64,000 nucleotides of DNA, taken from contig NC_065535.1 of assembly GCF_932294415.1 (NCBI RefSeq), positions 12,308,282 to 12,372,281 of the forward strand. The letters run 5' to 3'. A model generated the notes under the pieces. That model was not told the DNA's origin. It saw nothing but the letters and a program-made list of their open reading frames with translations, and made no database searches. Each line of letters opens with the position of its first letter. Within the stretch, counting starts at the first letter, position 1. Source of the stretch: Quercus robur. Taxonomy: Eukaryota; Streptophyta; Magnoliopsida; Fagales; Fagaceae. Both the position numbers and the translations under genes were made by a program. Below are positions 48,133-60,300 of the stretch, piece after piece.

Positions 48133-49213
48133 TTCTACTAATTAAATTAATAGTGGAACCCATAATGAATATGTTATGTAATCTAGGAAAAACTAATAAT
48201 CTTACTAATAAAATTCATAGTAATAATTACCATGAATGTATTACCTAATCCAAAATTACATAATAATTTTCGGTAAGCTTATGGCCCTCTCTAATGAGAG
48301 ACTAAAATGCCAGTACCCCAAATAACACGGCAAATTTGGTATTAAAAAATTTATTCCTGTCATGCTTAGGATGATTGGATGACCTCATTTGACCCTTTAT
48401 TATTCTTCAAAATATATCATTTATGTTTCTTCTGTTTTTTAAAGAAAGAGAAAACACAATATAAACAGCACAAAAAGCAATGGATCGAGCTGCAAACAAG
48501 AAGGGAACCAAAGCTTGGGCTCGGCAACAGGCCAGTTAACATCACGAACTATAACCTCTCAACAAAAAGAAAAAAAGGAATTCTCTTCCATAAGCCAAAC
48601 AAAACTCTATATAGAACTGTATTTTTCACATTCTCATTATTACGCAAGAATATGCTAAATCTAACATTCGAGCTGGCTCACAGCTTGACCAATATCACGG
48701 CCTCAGCTCTAAATTTTCTGCCATAAATTCATATCCTTTTTTTCATTGATTTTATCATTGATAGTATGTCAAATTACCCATTAATAAAAAATTTTAAGCT
48801 TTGAGATATGATAAATTGCTCTGATATCATATTAAATTATCGATGCTCTTAAAAACTTAAATTATTAAGATATGATAAATTTAATTATTTAATCACACCC
48901 TTCTAACCGTTTATTCATTTATTGACATTTCTAGAACTGTTTCCCAAACACCATATTAAGTGAGAGAGAGAGAGAGAGAGAGGACAATTCAGATATTAAT
49001 TAATTAATAACAAATAAGTTAAATAACAACTATGATTGTTACTCAACTCAATTACAAACTTTCTTTTACAGCTTTAACATATACAAAGTGATATATGCAT
49101 CTATTTAGTACACACCTTTATTTTCAAAGACAAACGTACTCATCCATATTCTTCTCTTATAATACCAACACAACCAAGCAAGGCTGATATATATATACTG
49201 ATATATATTATTT

Positions 49214-49400
49214 TCAAGGGCACTTGAGCCTGCCGCCATGGGTGGTCATGGTGGCGTAGCAGGGGCATACATCACGGTTCCCAGAAGTGCCTGGAGGAAC
49301 ACAGCTACAACGAGCACAGCAAGTCCCACATGCCCTCTTGCACATTTTCTGCCTAGACGCTAATTGACACCTCGCACTACATGCTGCTCCACAATCTGAA

Positions 49401-49439
<39 letters not shown>

Positions 49440-49765
49440 TGAAGAGAATTAGCTAACTTTGATTATTCGATCAAACAGTACCACACATATTAGTTATGGA
49501 AGAAGATAAAAGTCACCTATTTTTTTACTGGGAGAACCTTTTGTTGCATCTGCGTTCACCTGCATCACTCAACAACATATTATGATGTTAGAAAGTGATA
49601 TATATAGGCTTCATGTTTTAATTTTGAAAACAATAGGAAGAGGAAAGAGACTGTGAGGTCTTAGATGATTGCCAAAATAAAGTTTACCATCTGATCAGCT
49701 TCAACAAGATGGATAACCAGAAGAGAAATGAGAACAGAAGCAATTAAAGCCTTTGAGATGGCCAT
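49214..49765 (-). CDS. GASA: GASA/snakin-2-type cysteine-rich peptide, gene 4
   Basis: Three minus-strand exons at 49765-49688, 49559-49517 and 49395-49214, with introns of 128 and 121 bp and GT-AG borders, encode 100 residues. The signal peptide is identical to gene 1 (MAISKALIASVLISLLVIHL, ending VEA). The spacer VNADATKGSPSKKI keeps the GSPS residues lost in gene 1. The mature domain has all 12 cysteines but is the most diverged: QLASRQKMCKRAC replaces QLSSRPNLCKRAC, and the end is TTHGGRLKCP. These changes add charge in the first loop. Intron 2 holds a (TA)n run (49406-49437) at the same place as gene 1. Poly(A)-like signal at 49117-49122. Confidence 0.96.
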
Positions 49766-49863
49766 ATATGGCTGATGATTTGAAGCTAGAGCCTAGAGCT
49801 ATAGTTGAAATTAAAAAGTTGAAAACCTCAATATTTTGAGTAGAAGTGAGCTAAGGGTGTTCC

Positions 49864-49871
49864 TATTTATA
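49864..49871 (-). promoter_or_regulatory. TATA box of snakin gene 4
   Basis: TATAAATA about 100 bp upstream of the start codon, in the context GCTATAAATAGGA shared with gene 1. Confidence 0.75.
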
Positions 49872-51003
49872 GCAAACGTATGTGACTATTATGTGAGCTA
49901 GGCAATGAAACCGAGAAAGAATTAATAATATATAAAAAATGTAGGTGCATATTGGTAGCTAGGACGGGACATTCTTCATTATGACATGTAGTTTGTGCGT
50001 GGAATTTAAAAAGCATATATAGTGACTAGGCAGATAATATCTGGTAACGACACGCAATTTGGAAAATTGGAATCATCTAGAGTAGGCACTTCTGTTTTGT
50101 ATTACTATTTTTTTTTATGAACTGTTTTGTATTACTATTAGTTCTAGTATGGTGTACGTTTTCAATTCCAAGTGGTTCAAGGTAGCTTCACTAGCTCATA
50201 GTTTTAACGTACCCCTTTTGAGATGGCACTTCTTCGATAAACTGTTTTACTTTACAACCATAAAATATCGAAATCTTGAACATAAAACGATGTTTGATTG
50301 AATTTGACTCTATGTCTCTATCCCATTGGGAAAAGCTATACTATTGCGGAAAAAGTTTTTCTCTCTGGCCATTAAAAAAACATTTAAGTGTTGAACTGAT
50401 CACGTTGAAACAATTTGAGAATGCAACTTAGGTACTGCTCAATTAATTAATAAAGTCAACAAATTCAGTACTTCTAAAAATATTAATAATTTCCATAAAA
50501 AAAATATATTAATAATAAACAAAATAGAATTATTTTGAAAACTCTAATGAATCTTAATTCTTAAATTCATATTACCGTGGACACATCAGTAGTTAAATTC
50601 ATATTACCATGGATACATTATCAGTCAGTGGGAGTGGAAGAAAAAAATTTCTAACTCTAATATTAACACGGATCAAAAAAATAATTAACGGTTTGATATT
50701 TACAACATTAGGAAAAAAGAGATTTAAACCATAGTTCTCCAAGTAAATGAGAACAAACCATGAAATTGAGCTATAAGATTATTGATTAACACCGCTCATA
50801 TTTAGAAAATTAAGGTAATTGATAGGCAAAAAAGTCTTATAACTTAACATGCAATTCTTAGTTTTTCTACCGAAAAATGTCCATAGTTCAAATGTTATCC
50901 CTCCTATAAATTGTAACTACAAAATAAAAAATGAAAATAAATAAATAAATAAAAGAAAAAAGAAAAATGTTTTTGAAACAAACAAAAACCAAAAGAAGTT
51001 TTA

Positions 51004-51242
51004 TGGTATGTTTGGATACCGCTTATTTTACTGAAAACTGAAAACTTATTGCTGAAAACAATAAAAAAATAATAATAATTTTTGGGTTACTGTTTACTTC
51101 CCCAAATACTGTACATTTGTCTTAATGCACTGTTCATATCCCATGAACAGTATAAGAGGTGCCGGTCAAAAAAAGAAAAGAAAAAGGAAAAACATGAAAT
51201 GCTAGACGCATCATCTGTATCCAAACGTAGGCTTAGTCTCAA
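51004..51242. mobile_element. MITE of the GTTTGGATACC family, copy c
   Basis: Left end GGTATGTTTGGATACCGC, right end TCTGTATCCAAACGTAGG; interior with TACTGAAAACTGAAAACTTA and CCCATGAACAGTA. Confidence 0.65.
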
Positions 51243-52562
51243 AACTTTAAGATCAATTATGAGTTTTAATATTCAATTTTGAAGAATCACCACCTCAATG
51301 ATTCATTGTGAAAGCCCTTTCTAATAATATTAAGTGTGACACATAATGAGGATTGATTCTACAACTTTTGCTTATTTTATTTGGGATTGTGAAATAGCTA
51401 GGACTATTGTCCCATGCAATCTAACTCATAATATTTAAACTTCTTCAAAAAATTTAACTTTCTTAATTTAATGATTGATATCAAAAGCTAATTTTTTAAC
51501 GATTGATTTAAGGGTCCAGTTAATGTATGTCTTTAGGGTATATATTAACAAATCTGTTTTTGAAAAAATTTTATCGAAAATTGAAAAAACCGTCAAAATT
51601 TTTTTAATTCCCATTAAATTTTTTTTCAAAAATGATATACCATTGTGTGCCCTTAGGGTTCACATTAATAAAATCTTTTATCTAAACCATTGAAAATGTA
51701 TTCCCTTGCGCGATAACGCTCGCTAACGCATTTGGATCTCAATCCCTATATTTGGATATAGGCTGAGTGACCATGTCAGAAGCCCATTAATAGGTTATAC
51801 TTTGATAATCCTATAATGAACTCCCATATTTCTGAATGACAATTACCTAATCGGTAATTAATGTCACATAATATGATAAGACCTGAGCTCCTGCCCTACT
51901 CTTTCCACTACTAAACAGAGACCAATCAGTGAATAATGACTGAATGGTTTGGTTAGGACTGCATTATTGGTGGTGTGATGTATTTGACATGGGATGAAAA
52001 TCACCTAGCAAAAAAAAAAAAAAAAACTTATCAATTTAAATGACCTCAATCATCCGCCACCCCCACCCTACAGGTATACCCCACAGAAATCGCAATTCAT
52101 TTTGCATTTGCCATTTATAAATTGAAAAATGTTATGCTCGCAAAAAAAAAAAAAAATGTTATTAGTATTAATAAAATTATTAAAGGAGTTTCTGTTGTAA
52201 AATATATTTGGGGCCCTACGAATACGATTATTTTATTTTATTTATTTTAATAATATTTGTATTTTTAATTTAAAAGGCTAAATGGGAAAAGTTATAACTT
52301 TCTATGAATTATTTATATTTGTCTTTTTACTAATAAACAATACTAAAATCATAATTTTTACCATAACTTACTACATTATAAATGGTAAAAATGTACATGG
52401 ACCTATTTATAACTTCCTATGTTATAAGTTATGAAAATTGTGAACTCTATAGTTATCTAAGTATTTTCCTTTACTAATTTTTCAACAAGTTCAACGTCAG
52501 TCTATCAGTCTAATTCTTATCTTTGTTTTTTGGGTTATACCACTGAAAAAAAAAAAAAAAAA

Positions 52563-52890
52563 AATTCTTTCAAGTGACGAGGGAAGTAAGCTAGGTGACA
52601 GCCCCATTGTACACACGTGCATAACAAAACATTGAAACAGTGTCGCTTTATGAGAATCAAAAACGTTTGTACAACAAGTGGAGAAGCCTATTCAGAGTCA
52701 GTGACTTGTGAGAGAGAGTACTACTCTCTTCGTAGAAAGCGATTGTGATGTGTTGGTGGAAAATTGGAAATAAAGCCTCACTCATATATAGCCACTCCAC
52801 TTTTATCAAACAGCTGTACAAAGTTGCACCACAGCTGTATTCATTCATATTCAGCCTCTTTGTCATTCATGAAGCGGTGTGCCAAATTGT
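52563..52890 (-). other. Unit-conserved promoter-like block (unit 4 copy)
   Basis: It contains TGTACACACGTGCATAAC, GTGACTTGTGAGAG, TTCGTAGAAAGCGATTGTGA, CACTCATATATAGCCACT (TATA-like at 52785-52790) and the CAGCTGTACAAAGTTGCACC / CAGCTGTATTCATTC pair. Minus-strand ORFs differ from those of the other copies. Confidence 0.5.
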
Positions 52891-53430
52891 CATCATCATG
52901 CTCAGATTAAATTTTACAAAAAAAAAAAAAAAAAAAAAAAAAGGACATCAATTATAGATGTTTGATAATGATGGGATGTATTACTATTAATTAAGAATGA
53001 TCACTTTAATTAGTTCATGGTATTCATTCAAAAAATAAATAAAACTTTAGTTCATGGTTCTTTTTCTTTCCTAAGGTTATGACTTTAGAATATTAAACAT
53101 TTTTGTTCTCTTTAATTGGAAAAGGGTGTTGTTTTAAACTTTTAAAAAACATATTCCGTCCTACCAAAAAAGAATTATATTCTGAAGTATGATAGATTCA
53201 ATTTTCCTTTACCAATATCTATTGAATGATTTGTATAATAGTTAATAATAATTTTTTTTTTTTTGAGAAGGATAGTTAATAACTTGAAAACATAACTGTA
53301 ACTTCCACTTATCTCAATTGTGAATAATCGTTAAAAGTTAAGAGTTTTATAACATAATAAATTGTTATAAAAAAAATATATGGCACAATAAATAGCTTTG
53401 TTTAAAAAAATAAAAATAAATACATATTAA

Positions 53431-53606
53431 GGGTTCATTTGGATACCGTTTATTTTACTGAAAACTAAAAATAATAAAAAAGTTACTGTTCACATATTTG
53501 ACACTATTTATAAGCCTAAAATCATTGTTCATGGATAATGAACAGTGCCAGACGTGCGTCCAAAAAAAATATATATATATAACGCAATACACAAACGCCA
53601 CTTAAG
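53431..53606. mobile_element. MITE of the GTTTGGATACC family, copy d (eroded)
   Basis: Left end GGGTTCATTTGGATACCG, interior with TTTTACTGAAAACTAAAAA and GTTCATGGATAATGAACAGT; the right end is degraded near ACACAAACGCCACTTAAG. Confidence 0.45.
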
Positions 53607-54421
53607 TCATTTTTAAGTGTTTGTACACAATTGTAAAAAAGAGTTGGAATTTCCTCTAATTTCAAATAATTATATGAATAACCTTTTTTAATTTTTTGAG
53701 AAGGCTATATGAATAACTTAAAAGCAATCAGAAAACAAGACTTTATTATTACTATTATTATTTCTACTTATTATTATGAAATGTAATATTAATCGATTCC
53801 TCTGGCCTACCCTACTGAGTACTGACTACTAAACAATAAAGTTGTACAAAAATTTCTTTATATTAAAGGGCAATTAGATGGGCTCATAGGAATCAAGCTA
53901 ATCAAGCAGTAGGGTGGATTTTATGATTCAATGGAGGACGTTCCACCAGCAAAATTAAAATATTTAATGAACTTTGGTCCCACATTTGTAGTGTAATATA
54001 TTGTATTTGTTCTAGGACACTAGGATATATGTCTCTCTTTTTCTTTTCTTTTTTTTCCCCCTTACGTGAGAAACCAGATCATTATCCAAAACTAGGACAC
54101 TAGGAAGACATGACTGATCATTATCCAAAACTAGTCAAACTTGGACTAACCAATTGTAAATAAGTGCATAATGAAATGAAATAATAAATGGGTCAACCTT
54201 GCTGTTAACAGGGTAGGTAAGCCATGCTCAAGTAAGTAGTACTTAGTAGGTTACTAGACGACAATTATCAACCTCATCATACTCAATTATATGAGTGGAA
54301 GCATATTGAGTATGAAGACACTTGCAGATGAAGAGGAATCCTTTGCAATTCATTAAGAAAATGAAAAAGAAAGAAAGAAAAGAGGAATCTTTTGCCCTTA
54401 TGTTCACCTTCTGCAAGATGC

Positions 54422-54900
54422 AAAACGGATGGCGGAAGCCTTAAAAGAGGTTTAGATTTTCACATGTTAGGCGCCAAGGCAACACTGTACTTCATAACCA
54501 TAAAACGTGCTAAAAATGTCTCGAGTTTTAGTATAGGTGGAAGATATCTCATCATCATTCATAAATGCAATTTAGATTGATTTAGCCTGTTTATTTCAAT
54601 GAAAAATTTCAATTTTCCTTCTCAGAAACAAAAAAGAAGAAGAAGAAGAAGAAAATAAAATAAAATAAAACGAATGGCAGGAGCCTTAAGGAGGTTTAGA
54701 TTTTCACATGTTAGGCACCAAGGCAACAATGTATTCCATAACCTTGCAAGACATGCTAAAAATGTCTCGAGTTTTAGTGTAGATGGAAGATGTCCCACCA
54801 CAATTCATAGATGCAATTTAGATTGATTTAGCCTATTCATCTCAATGAAAATTTTCAATTTTCCTCCTCAAAAACAAAGAAGAAGAAGTGGAAGCAATAT
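54422..54900. repeat. Direct duplication of ~245 bp
   Basis: Two copies starting at about 54422 and 54667 share GAGGTTTAGATTTTCACATG, ATGTCTCGAGTTTTAGT, and ATGCAATTTAGATTGATTTA. They differ by scattered substitutions. Not found in the snakin units; no ORF spans both. The stretch 54900-55245 is AT-rich with a 64-bp near-duplicate (TATATCACGAATTTGAA at about 55135 and 55199). Confidence 0.8.
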
Positions 54901-55245
54901 TTGCCCATATTCAATAACTATATATACATATATAATTCAATTGGCTTCAATAAATTAAAGATGATGATGAATATATGATCAATCACAAAATTTGCGGATG
55001 ATTCTACGTATGTATTTTATTCGGCTCAAGATTTATTATTATTGTTGTTGTTATTGTAAAAAATACAACATAACAAACAAAAATGAAAAAAAAAAAAACA
55101 AAAAAATAAAAAATAAATGTACATACGTACAGGTATATCACGAATTTGAACAAAAATTTAAGGACTAAAAATAAAGGTTATATATGTTAAATTATGATAT
55201 ATCACGAATTTGAATAAAAATTTAAGGACCAAAAATAAAGGTTAT

Positions 55246-55974
55246 TGTGGGACCAGAGAATTTGTGGTCCCGGCCCACTTTCCATTAGGGCCCAAAGCCC
55301 GCGCCGAGGAGAATAGTTGCCGAGGACAAGTAGCGAAAGTCCAAATGGCCTAGAGATGCAGTCGAGGATGACCCTGTCCTCGGCATCCCGAGGATTAAAA
55401 GGGAATAACGGCACATCATCAAAGACAACCTTCAAAGCGCTCCCAAAGGAAAAAGCGAGTGGAATGAGACTCGCACGAGGATGCGGTGTGGGGATGGTTC
55501 AAGGAAAAGACGTCACCTCCGCATTGAATGCGCCAACAAACGTCCTAGCCACATTGATGGGAAAAGACTCCTGAACAGTGTAGTTTTGGTTATTGCAACT
55601 AACAGAAAGTGGGGAGAGGCGGCTAATGGGACAGGTACTCAAGTAGTTACCTGCTTGATCAACAGATGAAAGGTCAGGATCAATTGAGAAGGGCTATATA
55701 ATGTAAGGTCTTATGCGCCAAAGAGGGGGGGGGGGGGGGAACCATGGTACCCAAAAAAAAAAGTGAAAAGAATAATAAGAACATTAAGCTCAACGGACAA
55801 GGTCCATGGACAAACTTAGTTCATCTCTGTGCGACCACCATGAACACCATGACTTGCCACTGCCCGATGACCAAGGCCTAACTTTTCAACCCACTCTCTA
55901 CAAATTTTATTATTTGGGCCTTTAACGAACGAACCCAATACCAGATTGGGATCGTTACAAATTGAGTCTTTACA
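55246..55974. mobile_element. Solo LTR (CCTCGG-type LTR family)
   Basis: Starts TGTGGGACCAGAG, ends GAGTCTTTACA, flanked by the 5-bp duplication GTTAT (55241-55245, 55975-55979). GTCCTCGGCATCCCGAGG and the order of motifs match the solo LTR at 61-736 and, more distantly, the LTRs at 26333. It contains a G-run of about 14 near 55726-55739. No internal region. Confidence 0.88.
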
Positions 55975-56190
55975 GTTATATATGTTAAATTATTTCTTTA
56001 TAGTAGCATACTTACATTATCTTAATTGTGTTATAAAAATTCAACTAATTAAGAATTTATTAAATTTAGTATACATTTTTCTAAAAATTTAATTGTGCTT
56101 TTACGAAAAATATATAACGGGTGAATGAATCAAATAATGTTTAATATATTCTTTGATGCATTTACTTAGCCCCTAAAAAAAAGGTATTTA

Positions 56191-56486
56191 GTACCTGTTT
56201 GGGTACAGTTGAAACAGACCAAGTATCTACGTTTTGGCCTTCTTCTTCTTCTTTTTTTTTCTTTTTTTTTTTGAGAATGTGCACTGTGAGTCCCGTGCAA
56301 GAAGAGAAGAGCATTTTTTTTGCTTTTTCAATAGGTCCTATGCTGTTCACGGGACCCACAAGTACTTTATTCAAAAAAAAAAACTAAGTCCCACAATACT
56401 ATTCACACATTTGAAAATTATTTTACTATATTGTTTTCCATTTTCAGTTTTCAGCAAAATAAGTGATATCCAAACAAACCCTTAAT
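56191..56486. mobile_element. MITE of the GTTTGGATACC family, copy e
   Basis: Left end GTACCTGTTTGGGTACAG, right end AAGTGATATCCAAACAAACC; interior with CCTATGCTGTTCACGGGACC and TTTTCAGTTTTCAGCAAAA. Confidence 0.55.
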
Positions 56487-57368
56487 GTCTCATGTTATTG
56501 AGATTTCAAATAATTTTATTTTTTAAATTTTAAATCTAGTATATAGGTTATATATGACAATAAGATATAATCATTAAAATTATAGAAAAATCTGAAGGGA
56601 TGAAAAAAAATTCAAGATTATAATATAAACATGAAATTTTAATATTTAATATAAATAATAAAACACGATGCTAAAATAATAAATTTTAATAATTTAATAT
56701 TTATATATAATAATATGTCTTAACAAAATAAACAATTATACTCTTGATAAAAGTATTGAAGTTCAATTAAATTGAAGTATTTTTGTTCAAGTATAATACG
56801 AAAAAATTTAAAAGGTTTCATTATATATAATAAAAGAGTGTATTTTTAGAATATATTACACGTAATATACATTATAGTATGCATACTTTATTAAAAGATA
56901 CATACGCATATGTAATATATAGTATAGTACACGTACTTTACTAACCATGGTTTGCATTTGGATTTGAAGCTAGCAAGTGAGAGATTAAAAAAGGGGATGC
57001 AAAAAGATCTCTGAGGTTTGGGTCAGTTGCAAACTAATCCCCCATGCTATCGGTTTTATATTATCGGCCACTGAAGTTTAAAAATTGTCCAAATTACTAC
57101 CACCATCTCAGTTAACTATAATTGACAGAATTAGTCATATAATCATAGAGAATTGACATTTTTATGTGAAGTTCATAATCAGAACAAATAACTGAACCAA
57201 AAAAAAAGTGAGGATAGCTCACGAAACTTACATCATGTCAAGAAGAAACTATCTAAACCTCCTACTAACTGCTAAATACTATCAATGACATTACATGGTC
57301 AACTTGCCAAGGTAGAATGATTCAACTGAACTACATATTTATATAAAAAAGATTGCAGCATTTCAAGC
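56487..57368. other. AT-rich intergenic sequence downstream of the ERD2-like gene
   Basis: No gene seen. 56490-56960 is very AT-rich with many TATAAT-like runs. 57000-57160 (GAGGTTTGGGTCAGTTGCAA, ATTACTACCACCATCTC) looks like degenerate dispersed-repeat sequence. The last part should include the 3' untranslated region of the receptor gene. Confidence 0.5.
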
Positions 57369-60300
57369 TTACACCACTCCGGAGGGGAGGCGCAGAACAA
57401 GTTGTCCACCAACAAGGCTGCATCCAGAGGAAACCTTTACAGTGTGCTCATTATAAAAGTATAATGCAGGAATTTTGCAAAATAAAAGCATGTTATTTAC
57501 CTTTTGACGTAGTAGTAACAAAAATCTGCAAGAATGAAAGTCTGGACAATTTCAGAGAGGAGAACCATAGAAGGCCACAAACCATAACCCAAAGTAGTCA
57601 GCAAGCGGCCATGAGTATCCAATACCTGCGCGGAAGAAGATGATCATTCCTTCGAAATTTAAAAATGTATTCATAATAATTACCAATCAGTGATGCAAAT
57701 ATCATACGAGAACTTTTATACAAAAACTCCCCAACAGACAAACACTATGAGGGAAATTTGCATGAAGAACCATAGAGGACTTCTTTTCAAAAGTAGCCAT
57801 TATAACAAGGATAAAACTTAGATACAGTTTCTTAGATGCAGTACATTAGGTTCCCTAATTAAATTCAAGGATCTGGTTGCATTGACCAATAAAATACAAG
57901 CAGCGTTATCTTTTCAAGGATAATTAAAATCAATCCGCCTAAGTTGAATTTAGTCGGGGAACCTAATGTACCTAACCTAAGTCTTAATCTTACGATGGTT
58001 AACATATTTTGAAAAATAAAACAAAAAACAAAAAAAACAAAAACAAAATAAAACAAAAACCTTCAGTCATTCAGCCAATTAATTAGACATGGTGGTTAAC
58101 ACAATTTGAAATAGACAGGTAAATTGTAGGCTAGCCTCTCCAGTTATTTACTATTTGAGCAGGCAAGTGTCAGACATAGTAACTCCCACAATGTGTAATA
58201 TCAATAGCTTTCAGAAAAATTGAGCTACTACTTAATTACCAGAACATAAAGAATCAAATAATATCTTATATATGGAATCTATAGCAGTTTTTTCTTTACT
58301 ATTTGAGCAGGCAAGTGTCAGACATAGTAACTCCCACAATGTGTAATATCAATAGCTTTCAGTTAAATTGAGCTACTACTTAATTACCAGAACACAAAGA
58401 ATCAAATAATATCTTATATATGGAATCTATAGCAGTTTTAAGCTCCATTATCGAACCTGGAGAATCCAATGCGCACAACTCAAGAACCTTGCAACTCCCA
58501 GTGCAAATACATAATGTGCTGTGAATGGTTCAACAATCTGAGAATTGGAAAAAAATGAAGATGAGAAGCAAAGTTATATAAAGATTATTACTTGTCAAAA
58601 AAACAAAGTTACTTCCTGTGTTCTTTTTGATTCTTTTTTACTAAATATTATTACTTATCAAAAAACAAAGTTATAAAAAGGTTTTTACGAAATTTATTGT
58701 TATTGACATTATTTTTTTCCAAAAAAACAAGCTTAAATTGCCATGGATGACGCACCATCAGAATGGAAAAACTAACAGTCTTGAATCTATCTAGTTACTT
58801 AAAAATAAATAAACACTAATAGGGCATGCCTGTGTTACTTTAAAACAAACCTTTGTATTCTGCATTACCCTCAGTTGGGGTAGCACTGAAACAGCTTCAA
58901 GATAAACACAGAATGCCCATAAAATCCTATTGACGATATGATGCTGCGTTGTGGGATGAATTAATAATGATAGCACAGCACAAGGTAGCAACTGCATCAA
59001 GGAAAAACACAACATAGATCAATTAAGAAAATACCAGAAGGGAAATATCAAATATAAGTTGAATAATCATAATAAATTAGTGCAGTGACCGTTACTATTT
59101 GGTAGCCAAAAAAAAAATCATTATGTCATACAAGATATTCAACTTTAATGACCTCATCAATCAGCAAAATTTATTTATTTTTTGATAAGTTACCAATCCA
59201 TAAAATTTATGGAGGAAACTATACTAAAGAAACATCAATAAAAAAACATATAAAACAATTGATCAGATTTTGAAGCTTTGAACTGTTTTCTCAATTTCTC
59301 ACCCTAAACACTATACAATGAAAAATCTAACCATTTTGAATTATCAAGATAGAATAAAACAACATCTACACATAAAGGTCATACATATGGCACAAGACTC
59401 TCTGCTTACATGGGATCTGGAAGAGGTGATTAGTAGACTTACCCCCAAGTTTTGGAGAGGTTGAAAAAGAAAGCCAGACTTCTACATAGACTTGGTAATG
59501 GGTCAAGTAAGGTCAAGTAAGGTCGGGTTTGACCTGCTTGTATTTGGGTTTAAATTACCTGGATTTAAATGGATCACTATTTTTTTAGACCAGTGACAAG
59601 CCTACACAGGTTTGAGTTGATCTACGGGTCCTCTCTTTCTTTCTTTTTTCCCTAAATATTAAAAATCAATTATAATCAATTCGTGATTAATAACATGTAA
59701 ATGACTAAACATCAAATATCCCAATTAGTAGGTTGTCTTTTACAGGATTAGTACAACTTAGGACAACTCAAATCAAATAATTTAAACAAAATACAACCAA
59801 AATGAGAAGGTCTTGAATATTTACAAAAAATAGTTGTGAAATGTGAATAATATTGTAAATCGATTTGTACCATATATTATATCGTACCGTGTATCATAAA
59901 ATACATGAACACTCTATAAAATTTACAAATAAAAAATTATAAAATATATTAAGTATATTTGTTGCAAAATTAGGACATATTCAATTAATAATTTATGTTA
60001 TCATCACTTATGTAATAATTTTTTTAACAAATTTAATAAAAATAAAATGTCAATTAGAAATGTACTTATAATATCTACAATTAAATTGTCACACTAAACA
60101 ATTATCTTTGGGTCATATGATAAAAAACTCTGAAAATAAAAAGAAAAGGAGAGGGGATAATCAAATAAAAGGGATGAAAAGAAAAACAAAACAAAAAGAT
60201 CATTTATGATTCTTTTAAAAATAACAATTAAAAAGTTATATTTTCAGTTGTTGGGCTCAACAAGATCTAGCCCAATCTCATAAATTTTACATTGGCCCAA

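Larger units (their letters stand above)
25346..48436. repeat. Tandem unit 3 (snakin gene 3 plus flanks), heavily inflated
   Basis: Starts at the TTTAAAGAAAGAGAAAACAC marker. The ancestral sequence is interrupted by a hAT element containing an LTR retrotransposon (25949-32482), a triplicated MITE (34391), a MITE containing a hAT (35486), a 2-kb insert (37510), a 3.4-kb TG...CA element (39928), an insert at about 43970-46300, a MITE (46541) and a hAT-like element (47658). Homology to units 1 and 2 resumes between them and at about 46795-46880. After removing the inserts roughly 5.6 kb remain. Confidence 0.7.
48437..54305. repeat. Tandem unit 4 (snakin gene 4 plus flanks)
   Basis: Starts at the TTTAAAGAAAGAGAAAACAC marker and ends near ATATGAGTGGAAGCATA, where similarity to the other units stops. 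At under 6 kb it is the least inflated unit and the best guide to the ancestral length. The stretch 49880-52560 is AT-rich, holds MITE copy c and matches unit 0 at 1480-2300. The stretch 52910-54305 holds MITE copy d and the GGAATCAAGCTAATCAAGCA block. Confidence 0.75.

Noticed and set aside
57353..57643. 96-residue plus-strand ORF
   Set aside because: It is antisense to exons 5 and 6 of the ERD2-like gene, whose splice-consistent reading on the minus strand is far better supported.
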